A stretch of DNA of 64,000 nucleotides from an uncultured Bacteroidaceae bacterium (GTDB taxonomy: Bacteria > Bacteroidota > Bacteroidia > Bacteroidales > Bacteroidaceae). The notes beneath the pieces are model-generated. The model saw only the letters and a list, made by a program, of their open reading frames with translations, was not told the origin of the DNA and searched no databases. Below, piece after piece: positions 32,151 to 40,786 of the stretch. The first letter of the stretch is position 1. Each line of letters begins with the position of its first letter. The position numbers were made by a program, and so were the translations under genes. The stretch lies in NCBI GenBank assembly GCA_934271655.1, contig CAKQRW010000003.1, forward strand, positions 26,685 to 90,684, written 5' to 3'.

Positions 32151-32456
32151 TGTGGGCGTCCTGTATTTTTCAGTCCTACATAGTATTCTATCGTGCCCAT
32201 CAGGTGGGTAGCAGGAGTGAATACCTATTCCTGCTTATTGCGATGTATATACGCCACAAAAGCATATATTACCTTGCAAAGGTACGAAAAAAGGATTGTC
32301 TCAGATTGCCGGAAATAAAGTATTTTGTAAACGAGTCTTAAATTTCACTCTATTTAACCATACACCCTTTGGTTATCTCGTCAGAAATTAGTAATCAAGG
32401 CGCAATTCTTGCCCCATGATGAGTTTACAGTGCAAATCTTGCCAATAAGCATACAA
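32151..32456. other. Gap without a recognised gene
   Basis: About 300 bp of A+T-rich DNA between the DUF1016 pseudogene and the integrase fragment. I see no credible ORF, promoter or repeat, and it may be eroded sequence of the former integrase gene. Confidence 0.4.
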
Positions 32457-32819
32457 CTATGTAATGAGAGTCTTTATTCTCTCGTGACCAGTTGCAATCA
32501 AATGATCAACATGCTTTCTCACATAGTCGGAGAAAGAGATTTCCTCATTCACCTTTGTAAGATAGGAAGCCACCTCTGTCGCTGTCCAGCTTGAACAGTC
32601 GATTTGGTTGAGCATATGATAGTACTGACTCATCAGCACAGATGCCTGTTGAATGACAAAGGGGGCTGTCACTTCTTTGTTTTTGCTGTTGACACCAACG
32701 TCATTAACCATCCACTGAGTTCTGATGAATGAACTCTGTCTGTTGTGTACTACTCGGATGTAAACTATGTACATCCCTGTCTTCAGCTTTGTTTTAACTG
32801 TTGTTCTTCGTGTTGCCAT
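32457..32819 (-). pseudogene. Tyrosine recombinase (integrase) N-terminal fragment
   Basis: 120 residues matching the N-terminal arm-binding and core-binding region of Bacteroidetes tyrosine integrases (KLKTGMYIVYIRVVHNRQSSFIRTQWMV, then ISFSDYVRKHVDHLIATGHER). The frame ends at IKTLIT before the catalytic domain, so no R-H-R-Y residues are present. It marks the edge of a former mobile island. Confidence 0.7.
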
Positions 32820-32893
32820 AATGCGATTAATTAGTGGAATATTCTACATCTAACCCTATTTTATTGACTTTCGACTTTTTCTGCAAAGCATCA

Positions 32894-32990
32894 ACCAAAA
32901 TTAAATTTGGTCAACATATGAAACATATGAAATGCATGGCCAACAGGCAAAAATAATCTGGTCAGCATGCCCCTAAAAATTGGTCAACGT
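32894..32990. repeat. Spaced TGGTCAACAT repeats upstream of the integrase fragment
   Basis: TGG(T/C)CA(A/G)C(A/G)(T/G) at 32908, 32937, 32959 and 32981 (intervals 29, 22, 22 bp). The first is part of a palindrome ACCAAA...TTTGGT at 32894-32911. Possible arm-type integrase sites or a relic array. The rest of the 32820-33114 gap shows no gene. Confidence 0.6.
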
Positions 32991-33051
32991 TTAGGGTATT
33001 TTCTGCTTCATATACTGCTTGCGTAATGAGCAGAACGTACGTAATAAGAAC

Positions 33052-33086
33052 AGAGGCAAGAGTCTGTTTTCCAAACCCTTGCCTCT
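33052..33086 (-). terminator. Possible terminator after ppdK
   Basis: AGAGGCAAG (33052-33060) and CTTGCCTCT (33078-33086) are complementary, 29 bp beyond the ppdK stop on the minus strand. The T-run is weak. Confidence 0.45.
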
Positions 33087-33114
33087 TATTTCACTAATTA
33101 TCAGCATTCAGAAG

Positions 33115-35835
33115 TTATTCTTCAACAGCAGCCTGCGCCGCAGCGAGACGTGCGATAGGCACACGGAACGGAGAACATGACGCATAGTTCATGCCAACCT
33201 TTGCGCAGAACTTGACAGATGAAGGTTCACCTCCATGCTCACCGCATATACCGCAGCGAAGGTCTGGACGAACCGAACGTCCCTTCTCTACTGCAATCTT
33301 GATGAGCTGTCCCACGCCATTCTGGTCAAGCACCTGGAATGGGTCAACCTTGAGAATCTTCTTCTCAAGATATACAGGGAGGAATGAAGCGATGTCATCA
33401 CGGGAATATCCGAATGTCATCTGAGTGAGGTCGTTGGTACCAAATGAGAAGTACTCAGCCTCTGTAGCTATGCGGTCGGCAGTGAGCGCAGCGCGAGGAA
33501 TCTCAATCATGGTGCCTATCTCGAATGGTATTTCCACACCTTCCTCAGCAAACACCTCCTTGGCAACCTTCTGGATTATCTCCTTCTGCTGCTTAAGCTC
33601 GTAGAGGATGCCGATGAGCGGAACCATTATCTCAGGATGAGGATCGTGGCCTTCCTTCTTCAGCTGGCAAGCAGCACCAAGGATGGCACGTGTCTGCATA
33701 GCTGTGATCTCAGGGAATGTGATGCCGAGACGGCAACCACGGTGACCGAGCATAGGGTTGTTCTCTGCCAGAGAAGCCACACGCTTCTGGATGGTCTTGA
33801 CATCCACGCCCATCTGCTCTGCCATTCTTTCCTGGCCCTTGATGTCATGCGGAACGAACTCGTGGAGTGGTGGATCCAAGAGACGGATGTTGACATGGAG
33901 TCCGTCCATAGCCTTGAGGATTCCATAGAAATCGGCCTTCTGGTAAGGAAGGAGCTTGGCAAGAGCCTTCTCACGCCCCTCTGGAGTCTCCGAGAGAATC
34001 ATCTCACGCATTGCCACAATCTTCTGGTCATCAAAGAACATGTGCTCTGTGCGTGTAAGGCCGATACCCTTCGCACCGAATGTGCGTGCCAGCTCTGCGT
34101 CGTGAGGAGTGTCGGCATTGGTGCGCACCTCCATCTTTGTGTACTTGTCGCAGAGATCCATGAGAGCCTTGAAGTCGCCAGACAGCTCTGCAGCCTTCGT
34201 AGGTATCTGTCCGGCATAGACCTGTCCTGTTGAGCCGTTGAGAGAGATGAAATCACCCTCCCTGTATACGGAACCCTCTATCTCGACAGTTTTTGCCTTG
34301 TAGTCTACATTGATAGCACCTGCGCCAGATACGCAGCATTTGCCCATGCCTCGTGCTACGACGGCTGCATGTGATGTCATGCCACCACGAGCTGTGAGAA
34401 TACCCTCTGCCGAAGCCATACCAGCAAGATCCTCTGGAGAAGTCTCAATGCGCACCATGACAACCTTATGTCCATTGTCGTGCCATGTCTCTGCGTCATC
34501 TGCATGGAAGACAATCTGTCCGCATGCAGCTCCTGGTGAGGCTGGGAGGCCCTGTGTTATAGGTTTAGCCTTCTTCAAGGCATCCTTGTCAAATACCGGG
34601 TGGAGAAGTTCGTCGAGCTTCTGTGGCTCGCAGCGCATGATGGCTGTCTTCTCATCAATGAGTCCTTCACGCACAAGATCCATAGCTATCTTGACCATGG
34701 CTGTGCCTGTGCGCTTTCCATTGCGTGTCTGGAGGAACCACAGTTTGCCTTCCTGCACGGTAAACTCCATGTCCTGCATGTCCCTGTAGTGCTTCTCCAG
34801 TTTGTTCTGGAGAGCATCCAGTTCCTTGTATATCTCAGGCATGGCCTCTTCCATAGAAGGATATTTAGCAACACGCTCCTCCTCTGTGATGCCAGCTCGC
34901 TCTGCCCATCGCTGTGAGCCAATCTTTGTGATCTGCTGTGGGGTGCGGATGCCGGCCACGACATCTTCTCCCTGCGCGTTGACGAGATACTCTCCGTTGA
35001 AGAGGTTCTCTCCGTTGCCGGCATCACGCGAGAAGCACACGCCTGTGGCTGATGTGTCGCCCATGTTGCCGAAGACCATTGCCATGACAGACACGGCTGT
35101 GCCCCACTCGTCTGGTATGCCTTCCATCTTGCGGTAAAGGATGGCACGCTCGTTCATCCAGCTGCGGAACACCGCGCAGATAGCACCCCAGAGCTGCACG
35201 ATAGGGTCTGTAGGGAAGTCCTGGCCAGTGCGCTCCTTGATGGCAGCCTTGAAGAGCTCCACCAGTTTCTTGAGCGACTCGACGGAGAGGTCTTTGTCCA
35301 GTTCCACTCCCTGTTCCTTCTTCACCTTCTCAATAATCTCCTCAAATGGGTCTATATCTTCCTTGTTTACTGGCTTCAGACCCATGACCACATCACCATA
35401 CATCTGCACGAAGCGGCGGTATGAGTCGTATACGAAGTGTGGGTTGTTGGTCTTCTTTGAGAGTCCCTCAGCCACCTCGTCGTTGAGTCCAAGGTTAAGT
35501 ATTGTATCCATCATGCCAGGCATTGAGGCACGTGCGCCCGAACGCACAGAAACAAGAAGAGGATTGTTGACATCACCGAACTTGCTCCTCATGAGAGCCT
35601 CAGTGTGCGCTACGGCAGCATTCACCTCGTCCTGGAGGAGCTCCTTGATCTTCTCCTCTCCCACCTCATAATACTCGTTGCAGCAGTCGGTAGTGATTGT
35701 GAAGCCTGGAGGCACTGGGACACCAATAAGGTTCATCTCTGCAAGGTTAGCACCCTTGCCGCCAAGCGCCTCGCGCATTGACGCATTTCCTTCAGCCTGT
35801 CCGTTGCCGAAGGTGTAAACTCTTTTTTGAGCCAT
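33115..35835 (-). CDS. ppdK: Pyruvate, phosphate dikinase
   Basis: A 906-residue cytosolic enzyme interconverting pyruvate + ATP + phosphate and phosphoenolpyruvate + AMP + diphosphate, which runs in glycolysis in many anaerobic Bacteroidetes. The N-terminal nucleotide-binding domain begins KRVYTFGNGQAEGNASMREALGGKGANLAEM. The swivelling domain carries the phospho-histidine in GGMTSHAAVVARGMGK, and the C-terminal PEP/pyruvate barrel has the catalytic Cys in DLRCGICGEHGGEP. Length is as usual for the family. A strong promoter lies 200 bp upstream, and the leader contains four GTTCTAATGGCTTTAC repeats. Confidence 0.97.
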   Translation of the reverse strand: MAQKRVYTFGNGQAEGNASMREALGGKGANLAEMNLIGVPVPPGFTITTDCCNEYYEVGEEKIKELLQDEVNAAVAHTEALMRSKFGDVNNPLLVSVRSGARASMPGMMDTILNLGLNDEVAEGLSKKTNNPHFVYDSYRRFVQMYGDVVMGLKPVNKEDIDPFEEIIEKVKKEQGVELDKDLSVESLKKLVELFKAAIKERTGQDFPTDPIVQLWGAICAVFRSWMNERAILYRKMEGIPDEWGTAVSVMAMVFGNMGDTSATGVCFSRDAGNGENLFNGEYLVNAQGEDVVAGIRTPQQITKIGSQRWAERAGITEEERVAKYPSMEEAMPEIYKELDALQNKLEKHYRDMQDMEFTVQEGKLWFLQTRNGKRTGTAMVKIAMDLVREGLIDEKTAIMRCEPQKLDELLHPVFDKDALKKAKPITQGLPASPGAACGQIVFHADDAETWHDNGHKVVMVRIETSPEDLAGMASAEGILTARGGMTSHAAVVARGMGKCCVSGAGAINVDYKAKTVEIEGSVYREGDFISLNGSTGQVYAGQIPTKAAELSGDFKALMDLCDKYTKMEVRTNADTPHDAELARTFGAKGIGLTRTEHMFFDDQKIVAMREMILSETPEGREKALAKLLPYQKADFYGILKAMDGLHVNIRLLDPPLHEFVPHDIKGQERMAEQMGVDVKTIQKRVASLAENNPMLGHRGCRLGITFPEITAMQTRAILGAACQLKKEGHDPHPEIMVPLIGILYELKQQKEIIQKVAKEVFAEEGVEIPFEIGTMIEIPRAALTADRIATEAEYFSFGTNDLTQMTFGYSRDDIASFLPVYLEKKILKVDPFQVLDQNGVGQLIKIAVEKGRSVRPDLRCGICGEHGGEPSSVKFCAKVGMNYASCSPFRVPIARLAAAQAAVEE

Positions 35836-35908
35836 AGACTTTTCTTGTTTTAAATTATTTAAGGTTAATACTTTGTTTGTTGCATTTTTTCATCTTGTCA
35901 GTCATCTT

Positions 35909-36001
35909 GTAAAGCCATTAGAACAGTGTTGTTGTCGTAAAGCCATTAGAACGTCTTCTTGTAAAGCTATTAGAACAATTATACTGTAAAGCCATTAGAA
36001 C
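35909..36001 (-). repeat. Four GTTCTAATGGCTTTAC repeats in the ppdK leader
   Basis: On the plus strand GTAAAGC(C/T)ATTAGAAC occurs at 35909, 35937, 35961 and 35986 (intervals 28, 24, 25 bp). Given the promoter at 36036-36066 they lie in the transcribed 5' leader of ppdK. The 8-12 bp linkers differ. Confidence 0.85.
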
Positions 36002-36035
36002 AGGACGTGATTGCTTCGTCTCTTGATTCTAATGG

Positions 36036-36066
36036 CAAATGTAATATTTTTTCTTTATCCAGCAAA
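36036..36066 (-). promoter_or_regulatory. ppdK promoter (-7 TACATTTG, -33 CTTTG)
   Basis: Minus-strand TACATTTG (36043 to 36036) with TTTG at 36066-36063, 19 bp apart, which is the ideal Bacteroidetes spacing. Predicted transcript start near 36029. Confidence 0.7.
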
Positions 36067-36095
36067 GGGAAATCGTTTTTTTTTTTCAAAAAAAG

Positions 36096-37166
36096 TCACT
36101 TCAAGGATATTTTTTTGATTATGTCCTTATTTAATAAGGGGAGTCGCTGACCAAGTCTCAGATTTTCCTGTATGAGCTCCTCTGTCTTGTTGTACATGGT
36201 GCGCAGGTGCTCGTTGATGAAATTCTGGAAGCGCTTTTCTGCTCCAGGCACACCTTCCTCTAGCGGCGAGAGGCACGAGAGCCCGTTCGGCATTATCCGC
36301 ACGTCGATGGTCTCGCCCGTCATCATGGGTTCGCCGTCGTAGTGCACCACTCCAGGGCTTTTCCGCTTGATGAGCATGCGCTTGCACTGGAATGTCTTTA
36401 TGCGCGAGTTCTGCTCGATGGTGCCATTAAACAGCTGCAATGCCATCTGCGGGGCCTCTATTGCCGTGAACGGCTCGATGATAGTCACGTTCATGAGTCC
36501 GTCGCGCACAGAGGCCGACGGAGCTATATAGACGTTATTGCCGTATTGCGAGGCGTTGGCACAAGAGATGAGAAAGGCCTTGAGCGACTGGTGCACCTCC
36601 TCCTCGCCGTTCCCCGTTCCATTGACGATGTCCACGTCATATGTCTCAGGATGATATTTCAGGCTGCTGTTCAGCACATTTTCTATATAAGACACAGGTC
36701 CGCGCTTGCCCGACTCAGCGAACTTCTGCGAGATGAGCGCATCAAACCCCACACCGCACGTGCAAAAGAAAGGCTTGCCATTGAGCAGCCCGTAGTCCAT
36801 GCCATGCACCATGCCGCAATTGATAATCTGCAAGGCGCTGAGAGGGTCGGTCGGGATGGACAGGTGACGTGCCAGTCCATTGCCAGAGCCAGAGGGGATG
36901 ATGGCCAGCGCAGTGGCCGTGTGCACCAGTCCGCACGCCACCTCATTGACCGTTCCGTCACCTCCCACGGCGCACACCACATCCACGCCGCGCTGCGCCG
37001 CCTCCCTTGCAAGGAGCGTCGCGTGCCCAACGCATTCAGTCTCTGCTATCTCATAGTCATACATGTCCTTGTCAAGGCACTCTTCTATGAGCTTAATTAC
37101 GAACCGTTTTCCGGACGTTCCGGATATGGGGTTAACGACGAAGACTATCTTTTTCTTTTCCGACAT
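36096..37166 (-). CDS. Diacylglycerol kinase-type lipid kinase (YegS/BmrU family)
   Basis: A 356-residue cytosolic lipid kinase. The N-terminal VFVVNPISGTSGKR and the nucleotide-binding VCAVGGDGTVNEVACGL with IPSGSGNGLARHL are hallmark motifs. The C-terminal beta-sandwich contains VHYDGEPMM. Bacteroidetes members are thought to phosphorylate diacylglycerol, ceramide or sphingosine-like lipids. Divergence from the serine palmitoyltransferase gene makes a sphingolipid substrate attractive, but this is inference. Confidence 0.87.
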   Translation of the reverse strand: MSEKKKIVFVVNPISGTSGKRFVIKLIEECLDKDMYDYEIAETECVGHATLLAREAAQRGVDVVCAVGGDGTVNEVACGLVHTATALAIIPSGSGNGLARHLSIPTDPLSALQIINCGMVHGMDYGLLNGKPFFCTCGVGFDALISQKFAESGKRGPVSYIENVLNSSLKYHPETYDVDIVNGTGNGEEEVHQSLKAFLISCANASQYGNNVYIAPSASVRDGLMNVTIIEPFTAIEAPQMALQLFNGTIEQNSRIKTFQCKRMLIKRKSPGVVHYDGEPMMTGETIDVRIMPNGLSCLSPLEEGVPGAEKRFQNFINEHLRTMYNKTEELIQENLRLGQRLPLLNKDIIKKISLK

Positions 37167-37292
37167 ATATTATAATATATTATAATGTGTGGGACAAACA
37201 AAGTTGAATCATTGTGATTTTTCCAACCATGCATCAGCATCGGCAGATGCCGACAGCCGTCTGCAAGCAAGCTCGGTTGCCAAAAATATATG

Positions 37293-37324
37293 CAAATGTA
37301 ATATTTTTGAATCATTTCATCAAA
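37293..37324 (-). promoter_or_regulatory. Lipid-kinase promoter (-7 TACATTTG, -33 TTTG)
   Basis: CAAATGTA at 37293-37300 and CAAA at 37321-37324 on the plus strand give -7 and -33 boxes 20 bp apart for the minus-strand gene. It predicts a leader of about 120 nt. Confidence 0.6.
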
Positions 37325-37374
37325 ATTATTAATAGATTTTCATCTTGAAATTCATTTTTTTTACAAAACATACA

Positions 37375-37403
37375 TTGATAATTTCCTTTTTTTACTAACT
37401 TTG
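37375..37403 (+). promoter_or_regulatory. spt promoter (-33 TTG, -7 TAACTTTG)
   Basis: TTG at 37375-37377 and TAACTTTG at 37396-37403 are about 18-19 bp apart. The predicted start near 37410 gives a leader of about 140 nt before the ATG at 37548. Confidence 0.65.
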
Positions 37404-37547
37404 CATCGATTTTGTATTTCGTTTTACACAAGCAAAAGAAATAATAACAATAATAACGTGTCTCTTCCGGTGCAGACCAAAACACACATTTCCATTTGCC
37501 ACTATTGGCTGGAAAGTCAGCATGCCACCGGAATGCACCTTATAACT

Positions 37548-38741
37548 ATGGGTTTATTACAAGATAGAATGAGTAAGTATAGAGAGCCTCAGAAATACAT
37601 GGCTGCTGGCATCTATCCTTACTTTAGAGAAATCGACAGCCACCAAGACACAGAGGTGACAATGAGTGGCAAGAAAGTCCTCATGTTTGGTTCTAACTCC
37701 TACATGGGTCTGACTTACGACAAGCGTATTTGCGATGCTGCAATCAAAGCAATTGAGAAATACGGCACAGGCTGTGCTGGATCAAGATTCCTTAACGGCA
37801 CGCTCGACCTCCACATCCAGCTGGAAAAAGAGCTGGCCGAGTTTGTGGGCAAAGACGAGGCGCTCGTCTACTCTACCGGCTTCACGGTGAACTCGGGTGT
37901 AGTCTCATGCCTCACAGGCCGCAACGACTACATCATCGGCGATGACCGCGACCACGCATCCATCGTTGACGGACGCCGTCTGTCGTTCTCGCAGTTCTTC
38001 CACTACAAGCACAACGACATGGAAGACCTTGAGCACCAGCTCATGCGATGCAACCCCGACGCTCTGAAACTCATTGTCATTGACGGACTTTTCTCCATGG
38101 AGGGCGACCTGGCCAAACTGCCTGAAATCATTGAGCTCAAGAAGAAGTACAACGCAACCGTGATGGTGGACGAAGCTCATGGACTCGGCGTGTTCGGCAG
38201 ACAGGGACGCGGAGTGTGCGACCACTTCGGACTCTCCAACGATGTAGACCTCATCATGGGCACATTCTCAAAGAGCCTCGCCTCCATCGGCGGATTCATA
38301 GCATCGGACAGCGACACCATCAACTGGCTTCGTCACAACAGCCGCACATACATCTTCAGCGCAAGCAACACTCCTGCCGCTACAGCTGCAGCTCTTGAAG
38401 CACTCCACATCATTCAGGAGGAGCCAGAGCGCCAGGAGAACCTGTGGAAGATAACAAACTATGCCCTGCAGCAGTTCCGCGAGGCAGGATTCGAGCTTGG
38501 CGACACCGAGAGCCCTATCATACCACTCTATGTGCGTGATGCCTACAAGACCTTTGAGGTGACAAAGAAGGCATTTGACAAGGGCGTGTTTGTCAACTCC
38601 GTCGTTCCGCCAGCATGTGCGCCCCAGGATACACTCATCCGTGTGGCACTCATGGCAACACACACCAAGGAGCAGGTAGACCGCTGCGTGTCTATCCTTG
38701 TTGACGTGTTCAAGGAGCTTGACCTTCTCAAGAAGGACTAA
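37548..38741 (+). CDS. spt: Serine palmitoyltransferase (alpha-oxoamine synthase)
   Basis: A 397-residue PLP enzyme that condenses L-serine with palmitoyl-CoA to 3-ketosphinganine, the first step of sphingolipid synthesis, a Bacteroidales trait. Key segments are FGSNSYMGL, GTGCAGSRFLNGTLDLH, the PLP-contacting VDEAHGLGVFG, and the Schiff-base lysine in GTFSKSLASIGG. The frame runs upstream to 37401, but that segment includes the promoter. MGLLQDRMSKYREPQKYMAAGIYPYF matches the family start. Related oxoamine synthases (KBL, BioF) differ in the substrate loop; the close resemblance to Bacteroides SPT favours the call. Confidence 0.9.
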   Translation: MGLLQDRMSKYREPQKYMAAGIYPYFREIDSHQDTEVTMSGKKVLMFGSNSYMGLTYDKRICDAAIKAIEKYGTGCAGSRFLNGTLDLHIQLEKELAEFVGKDEALVYSTGFTVNSGVVSCLTGRNDYIIGDDRDHASIVDGRRLSFSQFFHYKHNDMEDLEHQLMRCNPDALKLIVIDGLFSMEGDLAKLPEIIELKKKYNATVMVDEAHGLGVFGRQGRGVCDHFGLSNDVDLIMGTFSKSLASIGGFIASDSDTINWLRHNSRTYIFSASNTPAATAAALEALHIIQEEPERQENLWKITNYALQQFREAGFELGDTESPIIPLYVRDAYKTFEVTKKAFDKGVFVNSVVPPACAPQDTLIRVALMATHTKEQVDRCVSILVDVFKELDLLKKD

Positions 38742-38852
38742 GCCAGAGCCCACCCTTGCCACAGCAGGATTGGCCTCATGGGACTTAGACAAGAACTTAA
38801 CGCGGCCTTAGGCAACAGGCTACAGGCTCTGGCCGCAAAAAATATCCCCAAG

Positions 38853-38947
38853 AAAAGCGAGAGGTGAGTCAAAAAAAAATTGAGAAAGCGACACTCGTAA
38901 AGAGCAACGGCGCTGATGGCAAATTTTTTTGATTCATCTCTCTTTTG
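38853..38947 (+). promoter_or_regulatory. Imperfect long hairpin upstream of serS
   Basis: AAAAGCGAGAGGTGAGTCAA... (from 38853) pairs imperfectly with ...GATTCATCTCTCTTTT (to 38947), with an A-run facing a T-run. It lies 49 bp before the serS ATG. It may terminate spt transcription or control serS; no TAnnTTTG box is visible between the genes. Confidence 0.5.
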
Positions 38948-38995
38948 GTTTTAACAAGCACTTATTTAGAGCAAATAATATAAACACACAAAGAT

Positions 38996-40309
38996 ATGCT
39001 TACACTCAAGTTAATCACAGAAGAGAAAGAAAGAGTCATCAAAGGCTTGGAGAAGAAGCATTTCGCAGATGCAGCCAATGCAGTAGAGAAGGCCATCAGC
39101 CTTGACAAGACTCGTCGCGAAGCGCAGACACAGCTTGACGCCACTCTCGCCGAGAGCAAGAAGATGGCATCTGTCATCGGCAAGCTGATGAAGGAGGGCA
39201 AAAAAGAAGAGGCAGAGGCAGCCAAGGCCAAGGTGGCAGAGCTGAAGGCAGCTGCCGCATCACTGGAAACGACCAAGAACAATGCAGAGAAAGAGCTTGT
39301 AGCCCACCTCTGCACCATTCCAAACATACCATACGACGAGGTGCCAGAAGGCTCGTGCGCTGAGGACAACGTAGTGGTCAAGTCATCACTCCGCGAGTGC
39401 CAGCCAGGCGACACCGTAGGCAACTGGACCACAGTGCCTGCCAACAAGGAGGCCAAACTTCCTCACTGGGAACTGGCCAAGAAGTACAACCTCATCGACT
39501 TCGACCTTGGCGTAAAGATCACAGGAGCAGGATTCCCTGTTTACATTGGCAAAGGCGCCCAGCTCCAGCGCGCGCTCATCAATTTCTTCCTTGCTGAGGC
39601 AAACAAGGCCGGATACACCGAGATCATGCCTCCAACAGTAGTGAACCAGGCTTCAGGCTATGGCACAGGACAGCTTCCAGACAAGGAGGGCCAGATGTAC
39701 CACTGCGAGGTGGACGACCTCTATCTCATCCCTACAGCAGAGGTGCCTGTGACAAACATATACCGCGACGTCATTCTCGACGAGAAGGACCTGCCAATCA
39801 AGAACTGCGCCTACACACAGTGCTTCCGCCGCGAGGCCGGATCATACGGCAAGGATGTGCGTGGCCTGAACCGCCTGCATGAGTTCTCAAAGATTGAGAT
39901 TGTCCGCATTGACAAACCTGAGCACTCAAAGGAGAGCCACAAGGAGATGCTCGACCACGTAGAGGGCCTGCTCAAGAAACTTGAGCTTCCATACCGCATC
40001 CTCCGTCTCTGTGGCGGTGACCAGAGCTTCACATCTGCCATCTGCTACGACTTTGAGGTCTACTCAGAGGCACAGGGACGCTGGCTTGAGGTATCATCTG
40101 TGTCAAACTTCGACACTTACCAGGCCAACCGTCTGAAATGCCGCTACCGCAACGCAGACAAGAAAGTGCAGCTTTGCCACACACTCAACGGCTCTGCACT
40201 TGCACTGCCACGCATCGTTGCCTCTATCCTTGAGGACAACCAGACAGAGAAAGGCATACGCATTCCTAAGGCACTCGTTCCTTACACAGGATTTGAGTAT
40301 ATAGACTAA
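38996..40309 (+). CDS. serS: Seryl-tRNA synthetase
   Basis: A 437-residue class II aminoacyl-tRNA synthetase. The N-terminal antiparallel coiled-coil arm spans residues about 25-100, rich in Lys, Glu and Ala. Motif 2 is CFRREAGSYGKDVRGLNRLHEFSKIE and motif 3 is NGSALALPRIVASILEDNQ. The substrate region LIPTAEVPVTN is typical. The start matches the family (MLTLKLI). A hairpin terminator follows at once. Confidence 0.97.
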   Translation: MLTLKLITEEKERVIKGLEKKHFADAANAVEKAISLDKTRREAQTQLDATLAESKKMASVIGKLMKEGKKEEAEAAKAKVAELKAAAASLETTKNNAEKELVAHLCTIPNIPYDEVPEGSCAEDNVVVKSSLRECQPGDTVGNWTTVPANKEAKLPHWELAKKYNLIDFDLGVKITGAGFPVYIGKGAQLQRALINFFLAEANKAGYTEIMPPTVVNQASGYGTGQLPDKEGQMYHCEVDDLYLIPTAEVPVTNIYRDVILDEKDLPIKNCAYTQCFRREAGSYGKDVRGLNRLHEFSKIEIVRIDKPEHSKESHKEMLDHVEGLLKKLELPYRILRLCGGDQSFTSAICYDFEVYSEAQGRWLEVSSVSNFDTYQANRLKCRYRNADKKVQLCHTLNGSALALPRIVASILEDNQTEKGIRIPKALVPYTGFEYID

Positions 40310-40318
40310 AGCATCATG

Positions 40319-40375
40319 TAGAAGCTGTAGCATCTATAGCCAATGCATATAGGTGCTATAGCTTCTATGATTTTT
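40319..40375 (+). terminator. serS terminator
   Basis: TAGAAGCTGTAGCATCTATA (40319-40338) pairs with TATAGGTGCTATAGCTTCTA (40348-40367) with two G-U type changes, followed by TGATTTTT. The rest of the gap to 40786 has a perfect 15-bp tandem pair (ATTACATGGTTTTCT at 40464 and 40479) and no gene that I can support. Confidence 0.8.
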
Positions 40376-40786
40376 ATAAAACAGCCAGAAAGACAGTCTC
40401 CAGCATACGGCACGGAGTCTGCTGCTATGGCTTATGGTGGATTCTAATGATCAGCCCAGTCAGATTACATGGTTTTCTATTACATGGTTTTCTAAAAGAA
40501 AAGGTACAGGCAAGTGAAGAGCGACGCAGACATCACGCTTGAACGCACCAGGCACATAGACCAGGAAAAGGCCATAAGATGACAAGAAGCTACTATTTGA
40601 GACCAAGCTTATACGGTGATAATTTAAATGATCCGCCTCATGCGGTTTGGGAGGCTGGCTTCTCCGTGGCTTATACATATACACAAGCGTACACATGCAC
40701 AAACAAAAGTGCTTCTGTATGCCACATCACTTCTGTAGCACAATCCACACATTATATATAAATAAACAGTATATATTATCATTATC

